DNA from: Telmatospirillum sp.
GTDB taxonomy: Bacteria > Pseudomonadota > Alphaproteobacteria > Rhodospirillales > Magnetospirillaceae
Direction: 5' to 3'
Assembly: GCA_031291415.1 (NCBI GenBank)
Contig: JARLJB010000138.1
Span: 1-64,000, forward strand
Length of the DNA stretch: 64,000 nt
Both the position numbers and the translations under genes were made by a program. Under the pieces are notes generated by a model. The model was not told the origin of the DNA, did no database searches, and was given only the letters and a program-made list of their open reading frames with translations. Positions 1 to 8,681 of the stretch are shown here, one piece after another. Positions within the stretch are counted from its first letter, which is position 1; the number at the start of each line of letters is the position of its first letter.

Positions 1-14
1 CACCTTTGCTTTGA

Positions 15-1790
15 ACGCCGGCGTGTGATTCCGGCGGGTGCGCTTCGTCATGGTCTTTCCCCTGTTCGGCGGCGATCATCGCCGCGTTCAGGCAGAAAAT
101 CCACTCATCCCCCCTGTCCAATTTTTCCAGGCCGGCTCTCATTCCATTGACGCGGTTTCACGAGACCTTGGCCAATGCCTACGTCCGAACCGACCAGACG
201 GGGATCGGCGTGTCGTTTCTGCTGGTGCTCATGGGGGCGCTCGTGCTCGGCGTCGCCAGCTTGAACTATGCCAATCTGGCGGCGGCGCAGGCGGCGGGTC
301 GCTTACGCGAAAGCGGCATGCGCATTTTGCTGGGCGCCACCCGGCGACAGATCATCTTGCAGAATCTGGTGGAAAGCGCCGTCCTGGCGATTGGCGCGCT
401 CGTCCTGGTCCTGGTGATCCTGGCAGTGCTGACGGCACCGCTGGCCGGCGCAACGGGAATCAATCTGGCTACGCTGCTGTTCGGCCGCGTGGCTTTCTGG
501 TCCCTGCTGGTCGCCGGCGTGACCGTCGCGACGGCCGTCGGCGGCTTGTACCCGGCGATTCTGCTGTCGGGCTGGCGTGCCAAGACGGCGGCACGGGGAG
601 GCAAGACGAAACAGGCCGCCTCGCGGCTTGCGACGCTCTTCGTCGGCATTCAGTTCCTGGTCACCAGCCTTCTGCTGGTCATGGTGGTTGTCATGTTCTT
701 GCAGAATGCCCAATTGCGGCGCGTCGTTTCGCCGTCCGGCGGCGGGGCGCTACTGGCGATCACCACGTCTCTCAAGGCTCTACCGGTCAAGATCGACGAC
801 ATCCGGACGGTTCTTCGCGATGTGCCCGAGGTTCTTGGGGTGGCGGCGGCCAGCACCATCCCCTGGACCCTGGAGGTGAGCAGCGGAAGCTTGTTCCCGA
901 CGCAGGAATTGGGCACCCGGCGGGTCGAGGCCTATATCAACGGCGTTACGGATGATTACTTTTCGACGATTGGAGCAAGAGTTCTTGCCGGACGCGATTT
1001 TTCGTCCGAACGCGGCGGCGACGTCATGCCGGAGTCGCTGACCGGCAACGACGGTTCCTTCAACGTCATCGTTGACCGCTCATTGGCGCAGGCCTTCGGC
1101 TGGTCTCCCGAAGCGGCGGTGGGCCGGACGATCTATCGACAAAGCACCCACGGTGCGGCGCCCTTTCAAATCGTCGGGGTCGTCGAAGACCGTCCGCAGC
1201 ACTTTCTCGGCGTGGGGAGCCGGGGAAACCTGTATTGCCTCTCTCTTGAGGCCGCTCATTTTCCGATCATCCGTGTCGCCGATGGCGCGCCAGCCGCCGC
1301 GGTAGCGGCCATCGACGCGGCATTGGCGCGCCTTGCCCCGCAGACACCGTTCCAACATCGTTTCAGTCTTGAGTTGTTCGAGGAAAATGCCGAAATCCTG
1401 ACCGCCGTGGCCGCGATATTCGGAGTTCTTGCCGTCTTCGCCATCTCCATTGCGGTTCTGGGGCTGTCGGGCATGGCCATCCAGACGACCAGCGGCCGGC
1501 TCCAGGAAATCGCCATCCGCAAGATTCTGGGGGCCAGCTATGGCGCTGTCTTGCGCCTGCTGCTGTGGGACCTGTCGCGGCCGGTGCTGATTGCCACGGT
1601 GGTCTCCTGGCCGATCGCTTACGTCTGCGGGCAGGCCTATCTGTCGCTATTCACGCAGCGGACCACGCTTGGCGTCTTGCCGTTCGTTGCCAGTCTTTCG
1701 GTGACGATCATCGTCGCCTGGATGGCCGTCGGTTGGCAGATCGTCGCGGCGGCCCGGCGCGATCCTGCGGACATTCTGCGTTACGAGTAG
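15..1790 (+). CDS. ABC transporter permease (FtsX/MacB type), 5' part missing or frameshifted
   Basis: Inner-membrane permease of the two-repeat MacB/FtsX type. The visible part starts in the end of the first periplasmic domain, then carries a first FtsX domain (three hydrophobic segments, with the family-like RESGMRILLGATRRQI loop), then a new membrane anchor, a periplasmic MacB-like domain of about 200 residues and a second FtsX domain (LQEIAIRKILGAS) ending in DPADILRYE. A whole protein of this kind has about 800 residues, so some 250 N-terminal residues are not in this frame. The frame is blocked by TGA at 12-14 and the only start-like codon before the first membrane segment is TTG at 147, yet homologous-looking sequence (LIPLTRFHETLANAY) begins upstream of it. 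A frameshift, sequencing error or pseudogene is likely. Its partner ATPase is not visible. It ends 8 nt from the convergent next gene. Confidence 0.7.
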   Translation, partial: TPACDSGGCASSWSFPCSAAIIAAFRQKIHSSPLSNFSRPALIPLTRFHETLANAYVRTDQTGIGVSFLLVLMGALVLGVASLNYANLAAAQAAGRLRESGMRILLGATRRQIILQNLVESAVLAIGALVLVLVILAVLTAPLAGATGINLATLLFGRVAFWSLLVAGVTVATAVGGLYPAILLSGWRAKTAARGGKTKQAASRLATLFVGIQFLVTSLLLVMVVVMFLQNAQLRRVVSPSGGGALLAITTSLKALPVKIDDIRTVLRDVPEVLGVAAASTIPWTLEVSSGSLFPTQELGTRRVEAYINGVTDDYFSTIGARVLAGRDFSSERGGDVMPESLTGNDGSFNVIVDRSLAQAFGWSPEAAVGRTIYRQSTHGAAPFQIVGVVEDRPQHFLGVGSRGNLYCLSLEAAHFPIIRVADGAPAAAVAAIDAALARLAPQTPFQHRFSLELFEENAEILTAVAAIFGVLAVFAISIAVLGLSGMAIQTTSGRLQEIAIRKILGASYGAVLRLLLWDLSRPVLIATVVSWPIAYVCGQAYLSLFTQRTTLGVLPFVASLSVTIIVAWMAVGWQIVAAARRDPADILRYE

Positions 1791-1798
1791 TTATCCTC

Positions 1799-4237
1799 TC
1801 ATCGCGAAAGGGTGCGGGCGGGAAGAACCTCGTCTGCCATCTGTCTCGTCAAATATCCACCGTCCTTTACCGCCGCTGCCGCTGCCGCCAAGGGTAACGG
1901 TTTGCTGTAGAGAAAGCCCTGGATGACGTCACAGCCATGTTGCGTGAGAATCTCGGCTTGGCGGGCGTGTTCGACGCCTTCGGCAAGGACCGTCATGCCC
2001 ATGCAGTGGGCGAGGGTGATGATGGTGACGGCGATCGCCTCGTCCTTGGGGTTGTTGGCGATGTCGATGATGAAGGAGCGATCGATCTTCAAGGTGTCGA
2101 CCGGGAAACGCTTGAGATAGTTGAGAGACGAATAGCCGGTGCCGAAATCGTCGATCGAGAGTGTGATTCCCAATCCCTTCATACGTTCGAGGTAGCCGAT
2201 GACATGCTCCGGGTCATTCATCAGCGTGCTTTCGGTGATTTCGACGTCGAGATGCGTCGGATCGATGCCACTTTCCTCGATGGCTTCCTCAATAAGCCCG
2301 AAAATATCCGAGTCGCTGAACTGACGGGCCGAGATATTGACCCCGACGGAGAGATGTTCGATCCCCAAATCCTCAAGTTTGCGGATGTCCGCGCAGGCCT
2401 GGCGGAGAACCCAGTTTCCCAGGGGAACGATCAGTCCGGTTTGCTCGGCGGCCGGAATGAAACGACCTGGCGGCACCAGGCCCCTTGTCGGGTGCTGCCA
2501 GCGCACCAAGGCCTCAAGCCCGACGATCCTGCCGCTTGCCGCTTCGACTTGCGGCTGGTAGTGCAAAAGCAGTTCTCCGCGTTCGATGCCGCGCCGCAGT
2601 TCGGTTTCCAACGTCAGCCGTTCGGCCGACAGCCTGTGCATGCTCGGGTCGAAGAAGCGATATAGGTTGGTGCCGCCGGCCTTGGCGAACATCATGGCGG
2701 CGCTGGCGTGAACGATCAGGTCGGAGGCCTGTACCGCATCCTCGGGGTAGAGGGCGATGCCGATATTGGCCGACAAGGTCAGCTCGCGCCCGCGCAGCGT
2801 AAACGGGTCGGTCAACGCATCCAGAAAATGTTCGATTGCCTCGGTGATGGCCGTTCGCGTTTCGACGCCGACGGTGATGATGGTGAATTCGTCGCCGCCG
2901 AACCGCGCGACGACATCGGTCGGGCTGACGGCGTTAACCATGCGCCGGCCCGCCTCGATCAGAAGTTCGTCGCCCGCCGCGTGTCCCATGACATCGTTGA
3001 CCATTTTGAAGCCGTCGAGATCGACGAACCAGATCGCGATCTGCGTTTTGTTGGCCGCGGCGTGATCAACCGCCTGTTGCAGCCGTTGTTGCAGCAGGCG
3101 GCGGTTCGGCAGGCCGGTCAGCGCGTCATGGTTGGCGGAATGGGCCAGAGAGTCTTCAAAGTTGCGTCGTTCGGTGACGTCGCGGAAAATCGCCGTGAAC
3201 AGGCGGCGGTCATCGAGCTGGCAGAGCGAGAGGGATATTTCCGCGGGAAACATGCTTCCGTCCTGTCGCCGGCCGCTGATCTCGCGGGCCGCTCCGTTCG
3301 GCTGCTGGTGGCGTGTCGAAAGGGCGGTAAAGACCTTTCGTTTGTGTTCTTCGGCGCTTTTCTCCGACATCAGCATGTTGATGGGACAGCCAATCGCCTG
3401 AGCCGCCGTGTATTGGAACATCGCCTCGGCGGAGCGGTTGAAGGTCTCGATCTTGCCATCCTCGTCGGTCACCACGATCGCGTCGACGGCGGTATCAAGG
3501 ATGTTGTTGAGGCGTTTGACCTGCGCGGCGACAACCCGATTGGCGCGCACGACGTCGGAGATGTTGCGGACCACCAATAGAACGCTGCCGTTGCCCTCGG
3601 GGGCGGGGGCGGCGATGACCGCGACGTCGAGTGCCCGGCCCGAAGGACTGACGAATTTCATCGGTGTGGCCGTGATCTCGCCGACCAGCGGGGCAAAATT
3701 GCTGTCGCATAAGACCTGATAATCGGGATGAACAAACCGGTTGAGCGGCTGTCCTTCGATCTGGCTGGTGTCGGAACAGTCGAGCAGGTGCAGGCCGGCG
3801 GTATTGATGAAGGTAACGACGCCGTCGCGACAGAGGCAGATGGTGTCGGGCGACATTTCGATAATGGTGCGGAAACTGTTCTGTTCCACCGCCTCAGCTG
3901 TCGGCGTTTGCGCCGATTGACCGGAAGCCGTCTGTGGGCGGGAAACGGGCACCTGGCGACAAAGCCGGGCGGCGATCAAAAGAATGATCAATCCGGTCAG
4001 CAGCTTGATCGCTTCGGCGATTCCCGCCATGCGGGAATCGGGCATAAGGATGTCAATGGCGAAGGACCCACCGATCAGTCCCAGGACAATGACAAAAAGG
4101 CCGATAATCCCGAAGGCGCCGACGCGTCGCTGGCGTCGAAGGAAAAACAAAAAAAGGACAGTCCCCCACAGGATGACAAGCAACGCGTGGATGGACAAGT
4201 CCGTAACATTGAACGCCGACATATCTGATTGAAACAA
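1799..4237 (-). CDS. Membrane-bound PAS-PAS-GGDEF-EAL cyclic-di-GMP signalling protein
   Basis: Bifunctional-type c-di-GMP enzyme of 812 residues. Three hydrophobic segments lie in residues 15-95, followed by two PAS domains (about 120-235 and 240-360), a GGDEF domain (about 370-530) and an EAL domain (about 545-795). The cyclase motif is a perfect GGDEF near residue 447; the usual RxxD inhibitory site just upstream is absent (SPTD instead), so product inhibition at that site is not expected. The phosphodiesterase motifs EALVRW, DDFGTGYSSL, LKIDRSF and AEGVE are all present, so both activities look possible. Which one dominates cannot be read from sequence. It lies downstream of and on the same strand as the Hpt gene, 119 nt away, so they may share a transcript. 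Confidence 0.93.
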   Translation of the reverse strand: MFQSDMSAFNVTDLSIHALLVILWGTVLFLFFLRRQRRVGAFGIIGLFVIVLGLIGGSFAIDILMPDSRMAGIAEAIKLLTGLIILLIAARLCRQVPVSRPQTASGQSAQTPTAEAVEQNSFRTIIEMSPDTICLCRDGVVTFINTAGLHLLDCSDTSQIEGQPLNRFVHPDYQVLCDSNFAPLVGEITATPMKFVSPSGRALDVAVIAAPAPEGNGSVLLVVRNISDVVRANRVVAAQVKRLNNILDTAVDAIVVTDEDGKIETFNRSAEAMFQYTAAQAIGCPINMLMSEKSAEEHKRKVFTALSTRHQQPNGAAREISGRRQDGSMFPAEISLSLCQLDDRRLFTAIFRDVTERRNFEDSLAHSANHDALTGLPNRRLLQQRLQQAVDHAAANKTQIAIWFVDLDGFKMVNDVMGHAAGDELLIEAGRRMVNAVSPTDVVARFGGDEFTIITVGVETRTAITEAIEHFLDALTDPFTLRGRELTLSANIGIALYPEDAVQASDLIVHASAAMMFAKAGGTNLYRFFDPSMHRLSAERLTLETELRRGIERGELLLHYQPQVEAASGRIVGLEALVRWQHPTRGLVPPGRFIPAAEQTGLIVPLGNWVLRQACADIRKLEDLGIEHLSVGVNISARQFSDSDIFGLIEEAIEESGIDPTHLDVEITESTLMNDPEHVIGYLERMKGLGITLSIDDFGTGYSSLNYLKRFPVDTLKIDRSFIIDIANNPKDEAIAVTIITLAHCMGMTVLAEGVEHARQAEILTQHGCDVIQGFLYSKPLPLAAAAAAVKDGGYLTRQMADEVLPARTLSR

Positions 4238-4356
4238 CCTCTGTTCGGTCAGCTCACAAAACCGCCCGTACCCCTATTGGCCGCGGCAGCGGTCAGAGAG
4301 TGGCCGAATTTTCATCGGATTGCCACTCAGGAAAAAAATGTTTCATCTTGCCGCCG

Positions 4357-4749
4357 TCATTTTTTCGTCATGTCCAGCGTCGTCGCCAGGGATGCCGCCA
4401 AAATATCGTCGAAGGAAGCGGCAAAGCTCTTGCCGTCGCCGGAACTCAGGCAATCCCGTTCGATATTCCGGGCGATCGTTCCCAGGGCGCTGAAGCCGAA
4501 ATTCGCTGCGACGCCGGCCAGACGATGGGCGGCGCGGCCGGCTTGGCGCGTGTCGCCCGAGACCCAGCATCGTTTCAGCTCGTCAGCCGATTCGACAACA
4601 GACTGGCGTGCCGTGATGAAGAGTTCCGCCAGTTTTTTGTCGCCGAGGGCTTCTACCAAAATGGCCAACCGCTCTTGATCGACCAGGGCATGTTGCACCC
4701 CATCTATGTCAACTGATGGGGAGTGTCCGGGTATGTTCTCCGTGGTCAT
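4357..4749 (-). CDS. Hpt domain phosphotransfer protein
   Basis: A 130-residue cytoplasmic protein that is almost entirely one histidine phosphotransfer (Hpt) domain. The phosphorylated histidine is His75 in AAHRLAGVAANFG, which matches the HxLxGxxxxxG signature. Such proteins relay phosphate between the receiver domain of a hybrid kinase and a response regulator. No kinase or receiver gene is seen nearby, so partners must be elsewhere. The gene sits among three c-di-GMP genes and could tie a phosphorelay to that signalling; this is inference from position only. Confidence 0.85.
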   Translation of the reverse strand: MTTENIPGHSPSVDIDGVQHALVDQERLAILVEALGDKKLAELFITARQSVVESADELKRCWVSGDTRQAGRAAHRLAGVAANFGFSALGTIARNIERDCLSSGDGKSFAASFDDILAASLATTLDMTKK

Positions 4750-5056
4750 TCCTGCCCCTTTTCTGGAAACGCCAATTTTTCAAAGGGTATCGGTCTCATG
4801 AAATCTATAGTCAATTCTAAATCTTCCTCTTATTATATCAAAGTACTTGTTTTGCCACCATAAGTTGATAATTGGTTTGGTGGATTTATTTTGGAAATAT
4901 GAATCCGTGAACATTCAATGTCGCTGGCCAGGGAATATTGACAATGATGCCGTCTTCGCTAATTCTGTTGAACGTTGACGCTTGACGGCATTGATATCTC
5001 GACCGGCGAGGGCTGGTTCGTTCTCCGGGGTCACCCAAAAATTGGAAGTTGTCGTT
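4750..5056. other. Intergenic region, divergent promoters expected
   Basis: No gene is seen. The middle is AT-rich (about 4790-4910), in contrast to the GC-rich surroundings, which fits promoters for the Hpt gene to the left and the EAL-CBS-GGDEF gene to the right. No clear operator or hairpin stands out. Confidence 0.5.
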
Positions 5057-6841
5057 GTGTCGAAGGAAACGGGTTTCGTCGCCTCTGCCACAAGTCGGGT
5101 GATCGAGCCATCGTCGATTCTTGACAGGCTTGAGTTCGCCTTTCAACCGATTGTGAATGTGGCGACCGGCCATTGCTTCGGCTACGAGGCGCTGCTGCGA
5201 CATCACGACGCCTTTGGATTTCCCGATCAGCACGCTTTTTTCGAAGCCTGCTACGTGGCTGGTCGCCTTGATTCGGCGCAGCTTCAGCTCTGGGAAATGG
5301 CGATTGCCCGGTTTGCCGGTTTCGCCAGCGGTCGCGGGGCGCGCCTGTTTTTGAACATCGACAGTCGTTCGCTCGATGGCACAGACTTTTTGCCGCGGCA
5401 AATTCGTGGCCTGCTGTCGCATTATGACGTTCCCGAGACATCGGTGATCTTTGAGATTTCGGCGCCGCCACCCGGTTCCTTCGATGCTACCACGCCGTGG
5501 GCGCGTTCCTTGAAACGCTACAATTGCAAGATTGCCATCGACCGCTTCGGCGGCGGTGTGGCCGGGTTCCAGATGCTTTACGGCATCGAGCCCGAATTCA
5601 TCAAGCTCGATCAGTTCTTCATTCGCAATGTCAGCGGCGATACCAAAAAGAAGATGCTGTTGTCGCATGTGGTCGGCATGGCCCATCTTCTGGGCGTCAT
5701 GGTCGTTGCGGTCGGAATTGAAACCGAAACGGAATTCCTGACCTGCAAGGAAGTCGGTTGCGATCTTGTCCAGGGGTTTATGATCGACCGACCGACACTT
5801 CAGTCGGACAACCTGCCGGAGTTTTACGATCGTATCGAAAAACTTTCACGCCATGAGCGGCGTGGCAAGGATAGCGACCGCAAGATTATCCTCGACCAGA
5901 TGGCCCCGATTCCGCCGCTGGCCATCGACGAAGAGATTACTGCCGTGTTCGAACGGTTGCGCAGCGATACCAACCAGACATTTGTCCCGGTGGTCGATCG
6001 CATGGGGCAGCCATTGGGCATCGTGCGGGAAAGCAACATCAAGAACTATGCCTACTCGCCTTTCGGCAAGGATCTGATTTCGAATAAGGGGCTGGGGCGG
6101 AAGCTTAAGGATTTCATCGTTCGTTGCCCGATTGCCGATGTTCAGATGCCGGTGGAAAGCATCATGTCGATCTATTCCGGCGAAGAGGATGCCGAGGGCA
6201 TCATCCTGGTCGATCAGATGCGATATGTCGGCTTTCTTTCGGCTCGTTCGATCATCCGTGTCGTCAACGAAAAGAGTTTGGCGCAGGCCCGCGATCAAAA
6301 TCCGCTGACCAAGCTTCCCGGAAATGCCCTGATCAATCAGTTCGTCGGCGACAGTCTTGGCGAGACGGAGAGCGCCTACGCATACGCCTATGTCGATTTC
6401 GACAATTTCAAACCGTTCAACGACAAATACGGATTCCGCCAGGGCGACCGCGCGATTTTGTTATTTTCCGAATTGATGCGAAAGCGCCTGACACCCGATT
6501 GCTTCCTTGGCCATATCGGTGGCGACGACTTCTTTATCGGTTTTCGCGGCACGGCGGCCGAGACGGCGGTCGAAACGACCAAAGATCTTCTCGAGACCTT
6601 CCGTAGCGATGCCGAAAGCTTTTACGATTCGGAGGCCCGGGCCAAAGGATGCATTTCGGCGGCCGATCGCGATGGAAATGTGAAATGGTTCCCATTGCTG
6701 TCGGCCAGCGCCGTCCTCATCAAGGTGGCGTTCCCACGGGCGGTCTTTACCGTCGATGATGTCAGCGCCCAGATGGCCAAATTGAAAAAACAGGCCAAGA
6801 GTTCGCCTTCGAAGCTGGTCGTGACCTTTCTGGAGGTTTGA
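5057..6841 (+). CDS. EAL-CBS-GGDEF domain protein with degenerate catalytic motifs
   Basis: Soluble c-di-GMP-type protein of about 594 residues: EAL domain (25-255), tandem CBS region (about 280-410) and GGDEF-like domain (about 415-570). The GTG start at 5057 is preferred because GGAAG lies 8 nt upstream; the frame is open further upstream. The EAL part keeps EALLRH and the Asn of LFLNIDS, but the metal-binding DDFG is IDRFG (second Asp lost) and EGVE has become VGIE, so hydrolysis is doubtful. The GGDEF motif reads GGDDF. This suggests a sensor or effector that may bind c-di-GMP, and nucleotides through CBS, rather than a standard enzyme. The architecture is known in proteobacteria; the output is not. 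Confidence 0.88.
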   Translation: MSKETGFVASATSRVIEPSSILDRLEFAFQPIVNVATGHCFGYEALLRHHDAFGFPDQHAFFEACYVAGRLDSAQLQLWEMAIARFAGFASGRGARLFLNIDSRSLDGTDFLPRQIRGLLSHYDVPETSVIFEISAPPPGSFDATTPWARSLKRYNCKIAIDRFGGGVAGFQMLYGIEPEFIKLDQFFIRNVSGDTKKKMLLSHVVGMAHLLGVMVVAVGIETETEFLTCKEVGCDLVQGFMIDRPTLQSDNLPEFYDRIEKLSRHERRGKDSDRKIILDQMAPIPPLAIDEEITAVFERLRSDTNQTFVPVVDRMGQPLGIVRESNIKNYAYSPFGKDLISNKGLGRKLKDFIVRCPIADVQMPVESIMSIYSGEEDAEGIILVDQMRYVGFLSARSIIRVVNEKSLAQARDQNPLTKLPGNALINQFVGDSLGETESAYAYAYVDFDNFKPFNDKYGFRQGDRAILLFSELMRKRLTPDCFLGHIGGDDFFIGFRGTAAETAVETTKDLLETFRSDAESFYDSEARAKGCISAADRDGNVKWFPLLSASAVLIKVAFPRAVFTVDDVSAQMAKLKKQAKSSPSKLVVTFLEV

Positions 6842-6897
6842 CGGCACCTTGCGGACAAGGCACCTGTCTCAACAGGTCCTCGGTTTCAACAGCACAC

Positions 6898-8613
6898 TTA
6901 GGCCGACTTGGCCAGTCGTTCGGCCAATATCGCCGACAGATCATGGGGGGACTGCGGCAGGCGGGCGGCGAAGCGCCGGGCGAAGTCGCTGGCTTGCGAC
7001 GGCACCAGCGGACGGCTGTAATGAAATCCCTGCGCGACGTCACATCCCTGACTGCGAAGGAAGTCGAGTTGTCCAAACGTCTCGACACCCTCGGCAACGA
7101 CGCGGAGATTGAGGCTTTTCGCCAACGCGATGATGGCCTTGACCAGTGCCCGGTCGCTTGGATCGGACAGCGCGTCACGGATGAAGGTGCGGTCGATCTT
7201 CAGGGTCTGAAAGGGAAAGCGCTTCAGGTAGCTGAGCGATGAATATCCGGTTCCAAAATCGTCAATGGATAACCGGATGCCCAGGCCGTTCAGTTCACGC
7301 AGAACGGCCGCGGTGCGGATGGGGTCCTCGATGAGGAAGGTTTCGGTCACTTCCAGTTCGAGGCGGTCGGCCGGCAACCCGCTTTCCATCAAGGCGGCCT
7401 TGACGTCGTCGATCAATTTCGGATGGCGCAACTGGCGTGGTGACGTATTGACCGCGACATTGATATCCCACCCCTGATCCAACCAGCGCCTGGCCTCGGC
7501 GCAGGCTTGGCGCAAGACCCAGGCGCCAATCGGCACGATCAGACCGCTGTCTTCGGCCAAAGGAATGAAGCGATCCGGCGAGACCTCGCCGAGCGCCGGG
7601 CCGTTCCAGCGGAGAAGCGCTTCGCAGCCGGTCATGCGATTTGATGCCAGATCGAGGACCGGCTGATAGACCAGCGACAGTTCATCGCGCTCCAGGGCAT
7701 GGCGCAGATGCGTCTCGATCTCCAGGCGTTCGGCGGCCTGCTGGTTCATGCCAGGCGTAAAGAATCGATAGGAATTGCTGCCGACTTCCTTGGCCCGCGA
7801 CATCGCCGCACTGCTGTTTTGCAACAGGGATTGCGCGTCAGTTCCATCATTGGGAGCGACGGCGAGACCGATGCTGACCGAGACGAAAAGCTCGGTGCCA
7901 TGGACGTGCAGAGGCGGACTGAACGCTTCGAGAACGCGTCTGGCCACGACATCGGATGGCTCGTCGCTGTTGGGTTCGGCCAGGATGACGACGAATTCGT
8001 CGCTGCCCAGTCTCGCCACCGTGTCCGTTTTACGAACACATGACAGCAGCCGTCGGGTCGCTTCGACGAGAACGGCGTCACCGGCATCATGGCCGAGCGT
8101 GTCGTTGACGACTTTGAAATGGTCGAGGTCGACCTGCAGGATCGTCAGTGGCCGCTGGTCGCGACTTGTCTGTTTGAGCGCTTGGCAGAGGCGGTCGAAC
8201 GCCAGTACCCGATTGGGCAGGCCGGTCAGCTGATCGTAGTTTGCCCGATGAAGAAGACACTCCTCGTAGCGCTTGCGCAACGGAATGCCCGCGACCGTCG
8301 GCGAGAGGCGGCGGAACCTGGTCCTCGTCTGCCGTGTGCCGGCGGGGTGGCGCGTGGCCAAACGGCCGGCGAGATAGACGATGACGGCGGTTGCAACAAT
8401 GGCGGGCAGGCCCTGGAGCAAGCCAGGCCAGGGTTCAGGAAAACCAAGAAGCGAAGCAACCTGGTACCCCCAGCCCCAATCGAATGTTCTGGGCAGAACA
8501 CTCCAGAGGACGCCACAGGCGATATAACCGAGGGCGAAGGCACGCGGCGTCAAGAAGCGAGCGTCCCGCCTTTCCTGCGCATTCGAAAACAACCGGCCCA
8601 AAAGGTCCCTCAA
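6898..8613 (-). CDS. Membrane GGDEF-EAL cyclic-di-GMP protein
   Basis: A 571-residue protein with two hydrophobic segments (about 25-40 and 66-84), a GGDEF domain (about 120-285) and an EAL domain (about 300-545). The cyclase motif is GSDEF (203-207), a tolerated variant, and it has an upstream RKTD that fits the RxxD inhibitory site, so feedback control is plausible. The EAL side keeps CEALLRW, EVTET, DDFGTGYSSL, LKIDRTF and AEGVE, so phosphodiesterase activity is expected. It has no PAS or other recognised sensor domain. It converges on the EAL-CBS-GGDEF gene, leaving 56 nt between their ends. Confidence 0.92.
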   Translation of the reverse strand: MRDLLGRLFSNAQERRDARFLTPRAFALGYIACGVLWSVLPRTFDWGWGYQVASLLGFPEPWPGLLQGLPAIVATAVIVYLAGRLATRHPAGTRQTRTRFRRLSPTVAGIPLRKRYEECLLHRANYDQLTGLPNRVLAFDRLCQALKQTSRDQRPLTILQVDLDHFKVVNDTLGHDAGDAVLVEATRRLLSCVRKTDTVARLGSDEFVVILAEPNSDEPSDVVARRVLEAFSPPLHVHGTELFVSVSIGLAVAPNDGTDAQSLLQNSSAAMSRAKEVGSNSYRFFTPGMNQQAAERLEIETHLRHALERDELSLVYQPVLDLASNRMTGCEALLRWNGPALGEVSPDRFIPLAEDSGLIVPIGAWVLRQACAEARRWLDQGWDINVAVNTSPRQLRHPKLIDDVKAALMESGLPADRLELEVTETFLIEDPIRTAAVLRELNGLGIRLSIDDFGTGYSSLSYLKRFPFQTLKIDRTFIRDALSDPSDRALVKAIIALAKSLNLRVVAEGVETFGQLDFLRSQGCDVAQGFHYSRPLVPSQASDFARRFAARLPQSPHDLSAILAERLAKSA

Positions 8614-8681
8614 TGCGTTCTATTTTGCCCGGTCCAGCCGGTTTTCGGAGGAGTCAAGTGTCCTTGGGCCGGCGACAGCGA

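Noticed and set aside
1937-4232. Several plus-strand frames opposite the PAS-GGDEF-EAL gene
   Set aside because: Shadows; low-complexity Arg/Asp content and no ribosome-binding sites.
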